NCBI GenBank assembly: GCA_002372855.1
Contig: DFIZ01000042.1
Span: 1 to 22,786 of the forward strand
Length of the DNA: 22,786 nucleotides
Source of the DNA: Bacteroidales bacterium UBA3684
GTDB lineage: Bacteria; Bacteroidota; Bacteroidia; Bacteroidales; P3
Direction of reading: 5' to 3'
The position numbers were made by a program, and so were the translations under genes. Below are positions 1 to 6,971 of this stretch, in pieces. The notes under the pieces are model-generated. The model was not told the DNA's origin, searched no databases, and saw only the letters and a list, made by a program, of their open reading frames with translations. The stretch's first letter is position 1. Each line of letters starts with the position of its first letter.

Positions 1-85
1 AAGTATATAGGAACGATATAAGAAGGGCCCTCTTTGGTGGGTATCGGGTGGGGTTTGGACGGGAGGGCGGAGGGAAAGCGAACAG

Positions 86-140
86 AAGGCGGAAGCCGGG
101 CGGAGGGAGGGCGGAAGCCGGGCGGAGGGAGGGCGGAGGC
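86..140. repeat. GC-rich purine tandem repeat, 22-bp unit
   Basis: Two adjacent 22-bp units (95-116 and 117-138) differ at one base and are preceded by a partial copy at 86-94. The top strand is almost entirely G and A with interspersed GCC. The repeat lies directly upstream of the nadC promoter. An ORF through it encodes only low-complexity Gly/Arg and is not credible as a gene. Nothing else that looks like a gene is visible in positions 1-265. Confidence 0.6.
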
Positions 141-169
141 TGGGGACGGCGGGCCAGAGGGAAAAAAGA

Positions 170-201
170 TTTGCTCAGGTCGGAAAAAAAACTTATCTTT
201 G
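170..201 (+). promoter_or_regulatory. Bacteroidetes-type promoter of the nadC operon
   Basis: A -33 box TTTG (170-173) is separated by 20 bp from a -7 box TATCTTTG (194-201), matching the Bacteroidetes primary sigma consensus TTTG/TAnnTTTG. The spacer contains GTCGGAAAAA, which recurs in two other promoters of this window. Transcription would begin just after the -7 box, giving a leader of about 55-60 nt before the nadC start codon. Confidence 0.8.
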
Positions 202-211
202 CACATGGTTT

Positions 212-231
212 AGTGGGGCGAAGACCCCGCT
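212..231 (+). promoter_or_regulatory. Leader stem-loop before nadC
   Basis: A 7-bp stem (212-218 with 225-231, one G-T pair) closes a six-base loop CGAAGA. It lies right after the expected transcription start and about 35 nt before the nadC ATG. There is no T-run after it, so it is not a terminator. It could protect the 5' end of the mRNA or take part in control of the operon. The structure is seen in the sequence; the role is inferred. Confidence 0.45.
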
Positions 232-265
232 GAGGATTTTATTAATATTTAACAATCAGAATATT

Positions 266-1111
266 ATGACGAACATTGACAATCTGGACACCCTCATCAA
301 AATGGCTCTCAAAGAGGATATCGGCGACGGCGACCACTCCACGCTGGCCTGCATTCCGCCCACGGCAACGGGCACGGCCAAGATGGTGGCCAAACAGGAG
401 GGCATCCTCTGTGGCGCCGAGGTGGGCGAAAGGGTTTTCATGCTCGTCGACAATACGTTGAAAGTCACCCTCCTGAAGCACGACGGCGACGCTGTGCAGA
501 AGGGCGACATCCTGATGACCATTGAAGGCCCCTCGGGCTCCATCCTCACCGCCGAGCGCACGGCGCTCAACTTCATGCAGCGCCTCTCCGGCATCGCCAC
601 CGAGACGCACCGCATGGTGCAGATGCTCAACGGATTGAACACCAAGCTGCTGGACACCCGCAAAACCACGCCCAACATGCGCCTGCTGGAGAAGTATGCC
701 GTGAAGTGCGGCGGCGGCACCAACCACCGTATCGGCCTCTACGACATGGTGATGCTCAAGGACAACCACATCGACTTCGCCGGCGGCATCGAGGCGGCCA
801 TCGACCGTACACGCCAGTACCTCAAAGAGAAAGGCAAGGACCTGCGCATCGAGATTGAGGTGCGCGACCTCGACGAGCTGCAGCGCGTGCTCGACCACGG
901 CGGCGTGGACCGCATCATGCTCGACAACTTCGACACCGCCACCCTCCGCGAGGCCGTGCGGCGCATCGACCACCGCTACGAGACCGAGGCCTCCGGCGGC
1001 ATCACCGAGGCCACGCTGCGCCAGTATGCCGAAACGGGCGTCGACTTCATCTCGGTCGGTGCCCTGACCCACCATATCAAGAGTCTCGACATATCGCTGG
1101 TAAAGAAATGA
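266..1111 (+). CDS. nadC: Nicotinate-nucleotide pyrophosphorylase (carboxylating)
   Basis: NadC (quinolinate phosphoribosyltransferase) converts quinolinate and PRPP to nicotinate mononucleotide in de novo NAD synthesis, in the cytoplasm. The 281-aa product has the usual length. Family signatures appear in order: EDIGDGDHST (about 17-26), TAERTALNFMQRLSG (about 95-109), LDTRKTTPNMR (about 129-139), CGGGTNHRIGLYDMVMLKDNH (mid-protein, PRPP and substrate contacts), IMLDNF, EASGGI and ISVGALTHH near the C-terminus. The ATG at 266 gives the full N-terminal helix and follows a good promoter. The stop overlaps the next start as ATGA, so translation is probably coupled to the following membrane-protein gene. 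No nadA or nadB is present in the window. Confidence 0.97.
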   Translation: MTNIDNLDTLIKMALKEDIGDGDHSTLACIPPTATGTAKMVAKQEGILCGAEVGERVFMLVDNTLKVTLLKHDGDAVQKGDILMTIEGPSGSILTAERTALNFMQRLSGIATETHRMVQMLNGLNTKLLDTRKTTPNMRLLEKYAVKCGGGTNHRIGLYDMVMLKDNHIDFAGGIEAAIDRTRQYLKEKGKDLRIEIEVRDLDELQRVLDHGGVDRIMLDNFDTATLREAVRRIDHRYETEASGGITEATLRQYAETGVDFISVGALTHHIKSLDISLVKK

Positions 1112-2163
1112 GGAAACTGAAAGTATGGCTCCGCGCGATGCGGCTGAAAGCCAAGACCTTCGGCCGACACCTGATGTACAAGCGTTGGGTGCGCGAGACG
1201 CTGTACTTCACCCACCACTTCACCCTGCCGGGCAACAAGGGGGTGCCGCTCTACGACGTGCTGAGTTACTTCCTTGTGGGCATCTTCAACGGCGGTCTGG
1301 CCCAGAGGGCCAAGGGCCTGGCCTACTCGTTCCTGGCCGCGCTGCCGCCGCTGATGATCTGCATCTTCTCGCTCATCGCCTTCTTCCCGGTCGACGGGCT
1401 TCAGGACGAGCTCCTCAACGGCCTGGGCGACATTGTGCCGGAAAAGATTCTCAATCCCCTCTCCGCCACCATCAACGACATCATGGGCCACAAGCACACC
1501 ACGCTGCTCTCCATCGGTTTCATCGGTTCCATCCTCGTGGCGGCCAGCGGTATGAACGGGTTCATCCTATCGCTCAACTTCGCCAACCAGACCGTCGAAA
1601 AGCGTCCGTTCCTGCAGCGCTTCGGGCTGTGCCTGCTGATGGTCTTCGTCATGTTCATCATTGTGGCCCTGGTGCTTACGCTCATCATCGGGCACAAATA
1701 CCTGCTGCAGCTCATCTTCACCCAGGGGTGGCTCTCCGACACCAAGGCCAACACGTTCCTTTTCAACGTCGGGCGCTGGCTGCTGCTCTCGCTGGCCACG
1801 CTGACGGCCGTGGCGTTCCTCTACTATGTGGCTCCCGCCAAGCGGCAGCGCGTGGGCTTCTTCAGCGCCGGATCGGTGCTGGCCACGGGCATGTTCTTCG
1901 TGCTCACCTGGGGCTTCGGCATCTACCTCAACAACTTCAACCGCTACAACCTCCTCTACGGCTCCATCGGCACCCTGCTGCTGCTCATGCTCTGGATCTA
2001 CTTCAGCTGCATCGTCCTGCTGGTGGGCTACGAGCTGAACACCAGCATCTACAACGGCACCCTGCGGTCGAAGAACCGCACGGCCCGTCGCGAACTCAAA
2101 GACAGAATACAAATATTCAAAGATGATAATACAAAAGAATCACGGGAAGGTGGTGCCCGTTGA
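1108..2163 (+). CDS. YihY/BrkB-family inner-membrane protein
   Basis: The 351-aa product carries about six hydrophobic segments and the YihY (virulence factor BrkB) signature. An N-terminal RAKGLAYSFLAALPP segment is followed by GSILVAASGMNGF and the diagnostic NRYNLLYGSIGTLLLLMLW and VLLVGYELN near residues 275-310. The C-terminus is basic and cytoplasmic. The family was once called ribonuclease BN by mistake; its function is not settled, and RNase activity should not be inferred. The start overlaps the nadC stop by 4 bp, and the end overlaps the next annotated start by 41 bp, so the four genes from nadC to queG appear to be one transcript. Confidence 0.92.
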   Translation: MRKLKVWLRAMRLKAKTFGRHLMYKRWVRETLYFTHHFTLPGNKGVPLYDVLSYFLVGIFNGGLAQRAKGLAYSFLAALPPLMICIFSLIAFFPVDGLQDELLNGLGDIVPEKILNPLSATINDIMGHKHTTLLSIGFIGSILVAASGMNGFILSLNFANQTVEKRPFLQRFGLCLLMVFVMFIIVALVLTLIIGHKYLLQLIFTQGWLSDTKANTFLFNVGRWLLLSLATLTAVAFLYYVAPAKRQRVGFFSAGSVLATGMFFVLTWGFGIYLNNFNRYNLLYGSIGTLLLLMLWIYFSCIVLLVGYELNTSIYNGTLRSKNRTARRELKDRIQIFKDDNTKESREGGAR

Positions 2164-3346
2164 CAACACCCCGAAGGAAAGATTTAAGATGGTGGCCAAG
2201 ACGATGGTCAACCTGGAAGAGGTGCTTGCCGAGGAGCTGCGCCAGCTGGGCGCGTTGAACGTCAACGTCATCACCCGCGCCGTCGAATTCGAAGGCGACA
2301 TGCGCCTGCTCTATCGCGCCAACTACTGCTGCCGCACGGCACTGGCCATCCTCAAGCCCTTCGCCGAGTTCGAAGCCAACAACGAGCAGGAACTCTACGA
2401 CCAGGTGTACCGTATCCGTTGGGAGAAGATTCTGGACGTCGACTGCACCTTCATGATCGACTCCACGACCAGCGGCGAGGTCTTCACCCACTCCTACTAT
2501 GCCGCCCTCAAGACCAAGGACGCCATCGTCGACCGCTTCCGCCGCAACTTCGGTAAACGGCCCTCGATCGACACCGAAACGCCTGATTACAAATTCAATC
2601 TCCATATCCGCGACAACCACGTCACCCTGCTGATGAACTCCAGTGGCGACTCGCTGCACAAGCGCGGCTACCGCCAGGGCGTGGGCGTGGCCCCCATCAA
2701 CGAGGTGCTCGCCGCCGGCCTGCTCAAGCTGGCCGGATGGCAGTGCGACTGCAACTTCTACGACCCCATGTGCGGTTCCGGCACCATGCTCATCGAGGCC
2801 GCCATGATGGCCAACAACATCCCCGCGCAGTACTATCGCCAGCGCTTCGGATTCATGCGCTGGAAAGAGTTCAACCTCGGCGAATGGAAGAGCGTCAAGA
2901 ACGAGGAAGACCGCAAGATCGGCGCCCTGGACTTCGACTTCGAGATATGGGGCAACGATATTGACGAGCAGGTCATCCAGCAGTGCGAGAAGAACCTCGA
3001 ATACACCAAGCTGCACCACGACGTGATGCTCCACATCGGCGACTTCGCCGACCAAGAGCCGCCCGAGGGCAAGACGCTGATTGTCACCAATCCGCCCTAC
3101 GGCGAACGCATCAAGGTCGAAGACCTCAACGCCATGTACGAGAAACTGGGCGACACCTTCAAGCAGAAGTACGGCAAGGACTGCGACGTGTGGCTCATCA
3201 CCTCCGACTTCGAGGCCATGAAGCACATCGGTCTCCACCCCTCGGCCAAGATACCCGTGCAGAACGGCGCCCTCGACTGCCGTTTCCTCCACTTCGAGCT
3301 CTACGACGGCAGCAAGAAAGCCAAGAACCAGGCGGATGCTGAATAG
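2123..3346 (+). CDS. THUMP-domain SAM-dependent RNA methyltransferase (RlmL-like)
   Basis: This is a class I RNA N2-guanine methyltransferase of the RlmL/TrmG type, predicted to act on 23S rRNA. An N-terminal ferredoxin-like plus THUMP region (about 20-170) precedes a Rossmann methyltransferase domain. The SAM-binding DPMCGSGTMLIEAA starts at D214, and the catalytic NPPYGERI starts at N323. At 407 aa it corresponds to the N-terminal half of E. coli RlmKL and is the usual length for stand-alone Bacteroidetes versions. The homology-supported part starts around KERFKMVAKT (about residue 18). The ATG at 2123 would overlap the previous gene by 41 bp, and an in-frame ATG at 2189 is a reasonable alternative start. 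The end overlaps queG by 11 bp. Confidence 0.92.
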   Translation: MIIQKNHGKVVPVDNTPKERFKMVAKTMVNLEEVLAEELRQLGALNVNVITRAVEFEGDMRLLYRANYCCRTALAILKPFAEFEANNEQELYDQVYRIRWEKILDVDCTFMIDSTTSGEVFTHSYYAALKTKDAIVDRFRRNFGKRPSIDTETPDYKFNLHIRDNHVTLLMNSSGDSLHKRGYRQGVGVAPINEVLAAGLLKLAGWQCDCNFYDPMCGSGTMLIEAAMMANNIPAQYYRQRFGFMRWKEFNLGEWKSVKNEEDRKIGALDFDFEIWGNDIDEQVIQQCEKNLEYTKLHHDVMLHIGDFADQEPPEGKTLIVTNPPYGERIKVEDLNAMYEKLGDTFKQKYGKDCDVWLITSDFEAMKHIGLHPSAKIPVQNGALDCRFLHFELYDGSKKAKNQADAE

Positions 3347-4100
3347 CGACGACGTCGAACGCATAGCCCTGGAGGTGGGGTTCGACGCCTGCGGCATAGC
3401 CCGCGCCGACGCCCTCACCGACGAGGAGTACCCCCTGCGGAGCTGGCTCGCCAAGGGCTGGAACGCAGGGCTTTCCTATATGGAGCGCAACGTCGACATG
3501 CGCATGGACCCGCGCCTGCTGGTTCCCGGTGCGCGCAGTGTCATCTGTTGCGTCAGTGCCTATTCCCCACCCTCTTCCGCGGGAGGCATTGCCGCCTACG
3601 CCCGCACTCGCGAGTACCACAAGGTAATCAAGGACATGCTCTTCCGCCTGCGCGAACGCCTGGGCATCGACGGCAAGCTCTGCTGCGACACCGTGCCCAT
3701 CAGCGACAAGCACTGGGCCGCCCGCGCCGGCCTGGGCTTCATCGGCCGCCACACCCTCCTCGTCACCCCCCAGTGGGGCACATGGGTCAACCTCGGCGAA
3801 ATCGTCACCACCGAAGAGTGCACGGAGTATCCGGAAAACCCGGAACCTCCGGAAAATCCGGGAAATCCGGAAAATCCGGCCCTCCCGGACTTCTGTTCCC
3901 ACTGCCACCGCTGCGTCAACGCCTGCCCCAACCACGCCATCGCCCCCGACGGCCCGCCGATGATCGACGTCAGCCGCTGCACCGCCTACTACACCACCCA
4001 CCACTCGCGCCCCATCCCCCCGGGCCACATCACCGCCGGCTACACCCAGGGCTGCGACCTCTGCCAGCTGGCCTGCCCGCACAACAATAGAAGGCAATGA
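3336..4100 (+). CDS. queG: Epoxyqueuosine reductase (short form)
   Basis: QueG reduces epoxyqueuosine to queuosine in tRNA, using cobalamin and two 4Fe-4S clusters. Visible features are GFDACGIARAD near the N-terminus, CCDTVPISDKHWAARAGLG with Asp118 in the catalytic position, GFIGRHTLL, a first cluster C187-x2-C190-x2-C193-x3-C197, and C215 with C240-x2-C243-x3-C247. At 254 aa it is clearly shorter than usual QueG proteins of about 300 or more, because it stops right after the last cysteine and lacks the C-terminal extension. Just before the first cluster a 9-bp DNA repeat encodes a PEN/PGN/PEP stretch (about residues 166-184). All cluster cysteines remain, so it may be active. The cobalamin need fits the nearby BtuB-like receptor, although linked function is only inferred. 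Confidence 0.9.
   Translation: MLNSDDVERIALEVGFDACGIARADALTDEEYPLRSWLAKGWNAGLSYMERNVDMRMDPRLLVPGARSVICCVSAYSPPSSAGGIAAYARTREYHKVIKDMLFRLRERLGIDGKLCCDTVPISDKHWAARAGLGFIGRHTLLVTPQWGTWVNLGEIVTTEECTEYPENPEPPENPGNPENPALPDFCSHCHRCVNACPNHAIAPDGPPMIDVSRCTAYYTTHHSRPIPPGHITAGYTQGCDLCQLACPHNNRRQ
3831..3890 (+). repeat. In-frame 9-bp repeat inside queG
   Basis: Six degenerate 9-bp units of the form CCGGAAAAT run from 3831 to 3884, ending in a partial unit. Because 9 is a multiple of 3, each unit encodes three residues: Pro-Glu-Asn and close variants. The repeat occupies the loop before the first Fe-S cysteine motif, a place where length change is likely tolerated. Confidence 0.75.
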
Positions 4101-4146
4101 TGTACAATAAATAACACTCCTGTACGTTATTCCAAAAAACATTGTT

Positions 4147-4626
4147 ATGAAAAAAGGCAAGAGAATAACCATCATTACCCTGCTGGCAGCGGTCGCCATG
4201 CTCGCACTGTCGTCGTGCTACACGCACAAAAAAGTCATATCCTATGACGCCTTCCTTCGTCAGGAAAGTCAATTCATCGACTCCATGTCTGCCCAAGGCT
4301 ACACCCTCTCCGACTCGGTGATGAACCAAGGCAGTCACATCTTCATCTTCCGCAACAACAAGGACGAACGGTTGCGATTCCAACACAACTTCATGGTACA
4401 GACATCTGTAGACTCCATCAAATACGTTGACAGAAAAAGCATAAGATCTTATGGGTGTGTTGCCAGCAACCCAACGCTGTGCGATAGTCTGAACGTTCAG
4501 GCCCCGAAACTGGAAGCCGACACCACAATCAAAGCATATCGTACATGGCCTATAGTGGTCGGTATTGTGGCAATCAAAGCGTTCGAATGGGCCGCCGTGA
4601 TAGGCATTTACAAACTTTTTGAATAA
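4147..4626 (+). CDS. Small lipoprotein with C-terminal membrane segment, unknown function
   Basis: The 159-aa product begins with a basic N-region, a hydrophobic segment and a lipobox LSSC with Cys24, so it is predicted to be lipidated after export. A second hydrophobic stretch lies at the C-terminus (about 134-157, WPIVVGIVAIKAFEWAAVI). This suggests two membrane contacts, which is unusual for a surface lipoprotein. I do not recognise the middle part. It follows queG by 46 bp with no convincing promoter or terminator between them, and precedes the TonB receptor by 27 bp, so it may share a transcript with the receptor gene. Confidence 0.7.
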   Translation: MKKGKRITIITLLAAVAMLALSSCYTHKKVISYDAFLRQESQFIDSMSAQGYTLSDSVMNQGSHIFIFRNNKDERLRFQHNFMVQTSVDSIKYVDRKSIRSYGCVASNPTLCDSLNVQAPKLEADTTIKAYRTWPIVVGIVAIKAFEWAAVIGIYKLFE

Positions 4627-4653
4627 GACCCTATTCACAAACAAATAAATTCC

Positions 4654-6717
4654 ATGTACAAACAAACCCAACAACACGCAAGCGCGTTCCGCTTCCGCCG
4701 GTTCAGCCGGGCGAAGTGGGCGGCCTACAGCTCGATGCACCGCGAGGTGACCATCGGACGCCTGGCCACCCGCGTGGCCGACAGCAGCCTGGCCAAGACG
4801 GCCACCGTCGCCGCCACCGCCCTGCTGCTCATGCAAGGCACCGCCTTCGCACAGAGCGACAGAGAACAGGAGACGCGCACCTTGCAAGAAGTGCAGATTG
4901 TCCTCTCTGCCGACAGCCTGCAGGGCTCCTCCGAGCCTGCGGCGGTACTCACCGCCAACGATTTCCAACAAACAACCATTCGTTCCATCGGCGACCTCGT
5001 GGCCTTGCTCCCCGGGGTGGACCTCCGTACCCGCGGCGCGGGCGACGTGCAGGGCGACCTCAGCATGCGCGGCGGCACCTTCGACCAGATGCTGCTCCTG
5101 CTCAACGGCGTCAACTTCACCGACGCCCAGACGGGCCACCACACCATGGACATACCCATCGACATCACGATGGTGGAGCGTGTAGAACTGCTGACGCCGT
5201 CGCAATGCATGGCGCGGGGCCTCGTGGCTTTCTGCGGGGCGGTGAACATCATCGTCGCCGACCACTACTGCGACCGCCTGCTGGCCGACGTCAGCGCGGG
5301 CTCCTACGGCACCGCCAACGCCTCGCTACTGGGCACCAAGGCCCTGGGTCCGTGGACCCTCACGGCCACCGCTGCCTACCACCGCAGCGACGGCCACCGC
5401 GAGAACACCGACTACCGCCACGGCAGCCTCTTCCTCCAGGCGCGGCGGCACACCGAGGCCAACGACCTCCACCTGCAGCTCGGCGGACAGCTGAAAGACT
5501 TCGGCAGCGCCGGATTCTACTCCACCACCTACCCCGACCAGTACGAGGCCACGCGCACCCTCGTGGCCTCCGCCACCGACAACTTCCAACTCTCCTCTTT
5601 CCACTTTCAACTTTCCACTTACTTCCGCCTGCACCGCGACCGCTTCGAGCTCTTCCGCGACGGCTACGTGGACGACGTACCCTCCTGGTACAGCGGCCAC
5701 AACCACCACCTCTCCTCCCTCGGCGGGGCGCGCCTGCTGGCCACCCGTCCGCTGGGCATCGGCGAGGTGAGGGCCGGTGCCGAGGTGCGGCGCGAGGGCA
5801 TCTGGAGCAACGTCCTCGGCAGCGCGGACAGCACCCTCCCCTCTCCATATAATAAGAGCGCCGCGCGCACCAGCACCACCCTCTTCGGCGGCTACGGCCT
5901 CCGGCGCGGAGCCTTCAGCGCCGAAGCCGTGGCCCTGGGCCAGTACAACACCCAGTTCGGCACCAACTACGGCCTCGCCGCCAACATGGCATACAATCTT
6001 TCAACTTTCAACTTTCAACTTTCCGTTTCCAGAACCTTCCGCCTGCCCACCTTCACCGACCTATACTACCAGAGCGCCACGCAGCAGGCCAACCCCGACC
6101 TGGGCGCCGAAAGCAGCACCAACGTAGAGTTGAAAGTGGAAAGCGGAAAGATAAAAGTGAGTGAACTATCCACTTTCCGTTTTCAACTTTCCACCTACTA
6201 CCGTTCCGGCACCGACATCATCGGCTGGGTGCGCCCGTCGGAGGAGGACCTCTGGCTCTCGATGAACCACACCGCCGTCGACGCCCTCGGCGTGGACGCA
6301 GCTTTCAACTTTCAACTTTCAGCTTTCAACTTCCAATTCTCCTACTCCTACTGCCACATCGAGGCCGACCATCGCGGCCTGCTCTCCTCCTCGGCCATCG
6401 ACCACCTGAGCCACAAAGCCCAGCTCTGGGCCTCGGTCCGCCCCGTCGACCGCCTCTGCCTCAAGGCCGGTGCCACGCTGCGCCACCGCGAAGGCCAGTA
6501 TGTGGAGGACGGCGAGGCCCAGGCCTACGGCACCGCCCTGCTGGTGGACGCGGCCGTGGAGTACGACCTGCTGAGGTCTTGCCCGCAGGATACCGGCGGT
6601 CCAAGGCTGACCCTCTACCTCGAGGGGCACAACCTCCTGGACCGCCCCTGGCGCGACCTCGGCGGCGTGCCCCAACCGGGGCTGACGCTCATGGCCGGCG
6701 CACGGCTGGCGCTCTGA
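4654..6717 (+). CDS. TonB-dependent outer-membrane receptor, BtuB-like
   Basis: The 687-aa product is an outer-membrane gated channel powered by TonB. Residues 11-40 form the extended basic signal region seen in Bacteroidetes BtuB-like receptors (AKWAAYSSMHREVTIGRLA). A hydrophobic core follows, with likely cleavage after AFA at 66. The plug domain (about 75-215) shows SIGDLVALLPGVDLRTRG, MRGGTFDQMLLLLNGVNFTD and QTGHHTMDIPIDITMVERVE. The rest is a beta barrel ending in a typical GARLAL C-terminus. The plug motifs resemble the Bacteroidetes cobalamin-receptor group, so B12 or a similar compound is the best guess. Four parts of the barrel gene are built from a 7-bp simple repeat (listed separately), which is odd for a receptor. 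No SusD partner follows. Confidence 0.88.
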   Translation: MYKQTQQHASAFRFRRFSRAKWAAYSSMHREVTIGRLATRVADSSLAKTATVAATALLLMQGTAFAQSDREQETRTLQEVQIVLSADSLQGSSEPAAVLTANDFQQTTIRSIGDLVALLPGVDLRTRGAGDVQGDLSMRGGTFDQMLLLLNGVNFTDAQTGHHTMDIPIDITMVERVELLTPSQCMARGLVAFCGAVNIIVADHYCDRLLADVSAGSYGTANASLLGTKALGPWTLTATAAYHRSDGHRENTDYRHGSLFLQARRHTEANDLHLQLGGQLKDFGSAGFYSTTYPDQYEATRTLVASATDNFQLSSFHFQLSTYFRLHRDRFELFRDGYVDDVPSWYSGHNHHLSSLGGARLLATRPLGIGEVRAGAEVRREGIWSNVLGSADSTLPSPYNKSAARTSTTLFGGYGLRRGAFSAEAVALGQYNTQFGTNYGLAANMAYNLSTFNFQLSVSRTFRLPTFTDLYYQSATQQANPDLGAESSTNVELKVESGKIKVSELSTFRFQLSTYYRSGTDIIGWVRPSEEDLWLSMNHTAVDALGVDAAFNFQLSAFNFQFSYSYCHIEADHRGLLSSSAIDHLSHKAQLWASVRPVDRLCLKAGATLRHREGQYVEDGEAQAYGTALLVDAAVEYDLLRSCPQDTGGPRLTLYLEGHNLLDRPWRDLGGVPQPGLTLMAGARLAL
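5581..5626 (+). repeat. 7-bp CTTTCAA/CTTTCCA-type repeat in the receptor gene (copy 1)
   Basis: A run of degenerate heptamers (variants of CTTTCAA) encodes NFQLSSFHFQLSTYF, an alternating polar/hydrophobic stretch suited to a barrel strand. Confidence 0.7.
5998..6030 (+). repeat. 7-bp CTTTCAA repeat in the receptor gene (copy 2)
   Basis: Three clean CTTTCAA heptamers and a degenerate end encode LSTFNFQLSVS, again an alternating beta-strand pattern, directly before RTFRLPTFTDLYY. Confidence 0.75.
6128..6196 (+). repeat. Palindromic 7-bp repeat in the receptor gene (copy 3)
   Basis: The left arm (6129-6150) is made of GAAAGTG-type heptamers. The right arm (6171-6195) holds their reverse complement CACTTTC-type units. 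They flank about 20 bp of other sequence. The arms pair imperfectly, with the same architecture as the htpG element. The product is VELKVESGKIKV followed by STFRFQLSTYY. Confidence 0.7.
6301..6342 (+). repeat. 7-bp CTTTCAA repeat in the receptor gene (copy 4)
   Basis: Degenerate CTTTCAA heptamers encode AFNFQLSAFNFQFSYSY, an exact 7-residue repeat at protein level, since 21 bp equals three DNA units and seven codons. Confidence 0.75.
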
Positions 6718-6733
6718 AAAAAAAGCTTTCCCG

Positions 6734-6774
6734 ATGGGGGCGGACTGCCAAAATGGCAGTCCGCCCCCATTTTT
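6734..6774 (+). terminator. Strong intrinsic terminator after the receptor gene
   Basis: A perfect 17-bp stem (6734-6750 with 6754-6770) with a three-A loop is followed by TTTT. It lies 17 bp after the receptor stop codon and must end the upstream transcript. Confidence 0.93.
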
Positions 6775-6875
6775 ACACATTTCTAAATGATTTTCAACCT
6801 ACTATCACCCTATCATCTCCCTACCAACTCCCAACCAACTCCCACCACGGTGGGTGATGATAGGTCGATAGCAGG

Positions 6876-6907
6876 CCCTTCGGACTGACAAAATGGCAGT
6901 CCGAGGG
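6876..6907. repeat. Second palindrome sharing the terminator core
   Basis: A 23-bp core (6881-6903) matches the core of the upstream terminator (6741-6763) at 22 of 23 positions, and forms a hairpin with one bulge and a CCCT/AGGG extension. It has no T-run. Between the two copies lies a further imperfect inverted repeat (CCTATCATC near 6808, GATGATAGG near 6855) and a duplicated CCAACTCCCA motif. The whole interval 6718-6971 has no gene. Confidence 0.65.
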
Positions 6908-6971
6908 GAGTGGCACATGAGTTGTTGTTGCCCTATTGTTTTAATTAGGAATAAAATAAAAAAATACAGAT

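Noticed and set aside
48..233. 61-aa plus-strand ORF upstream of nadC
   Set aside because: It only translates the GA-rich tandem repeat into Gly/Arg and runs through the nadC promoter.
2117..4199. Long minus-strand ORFs opposite the RNA methyltransferase and queG genes
   Set aside because: They are antisense shadows of GC-rich coding sequence; the plus-strand genes have clear catalytic motifs.
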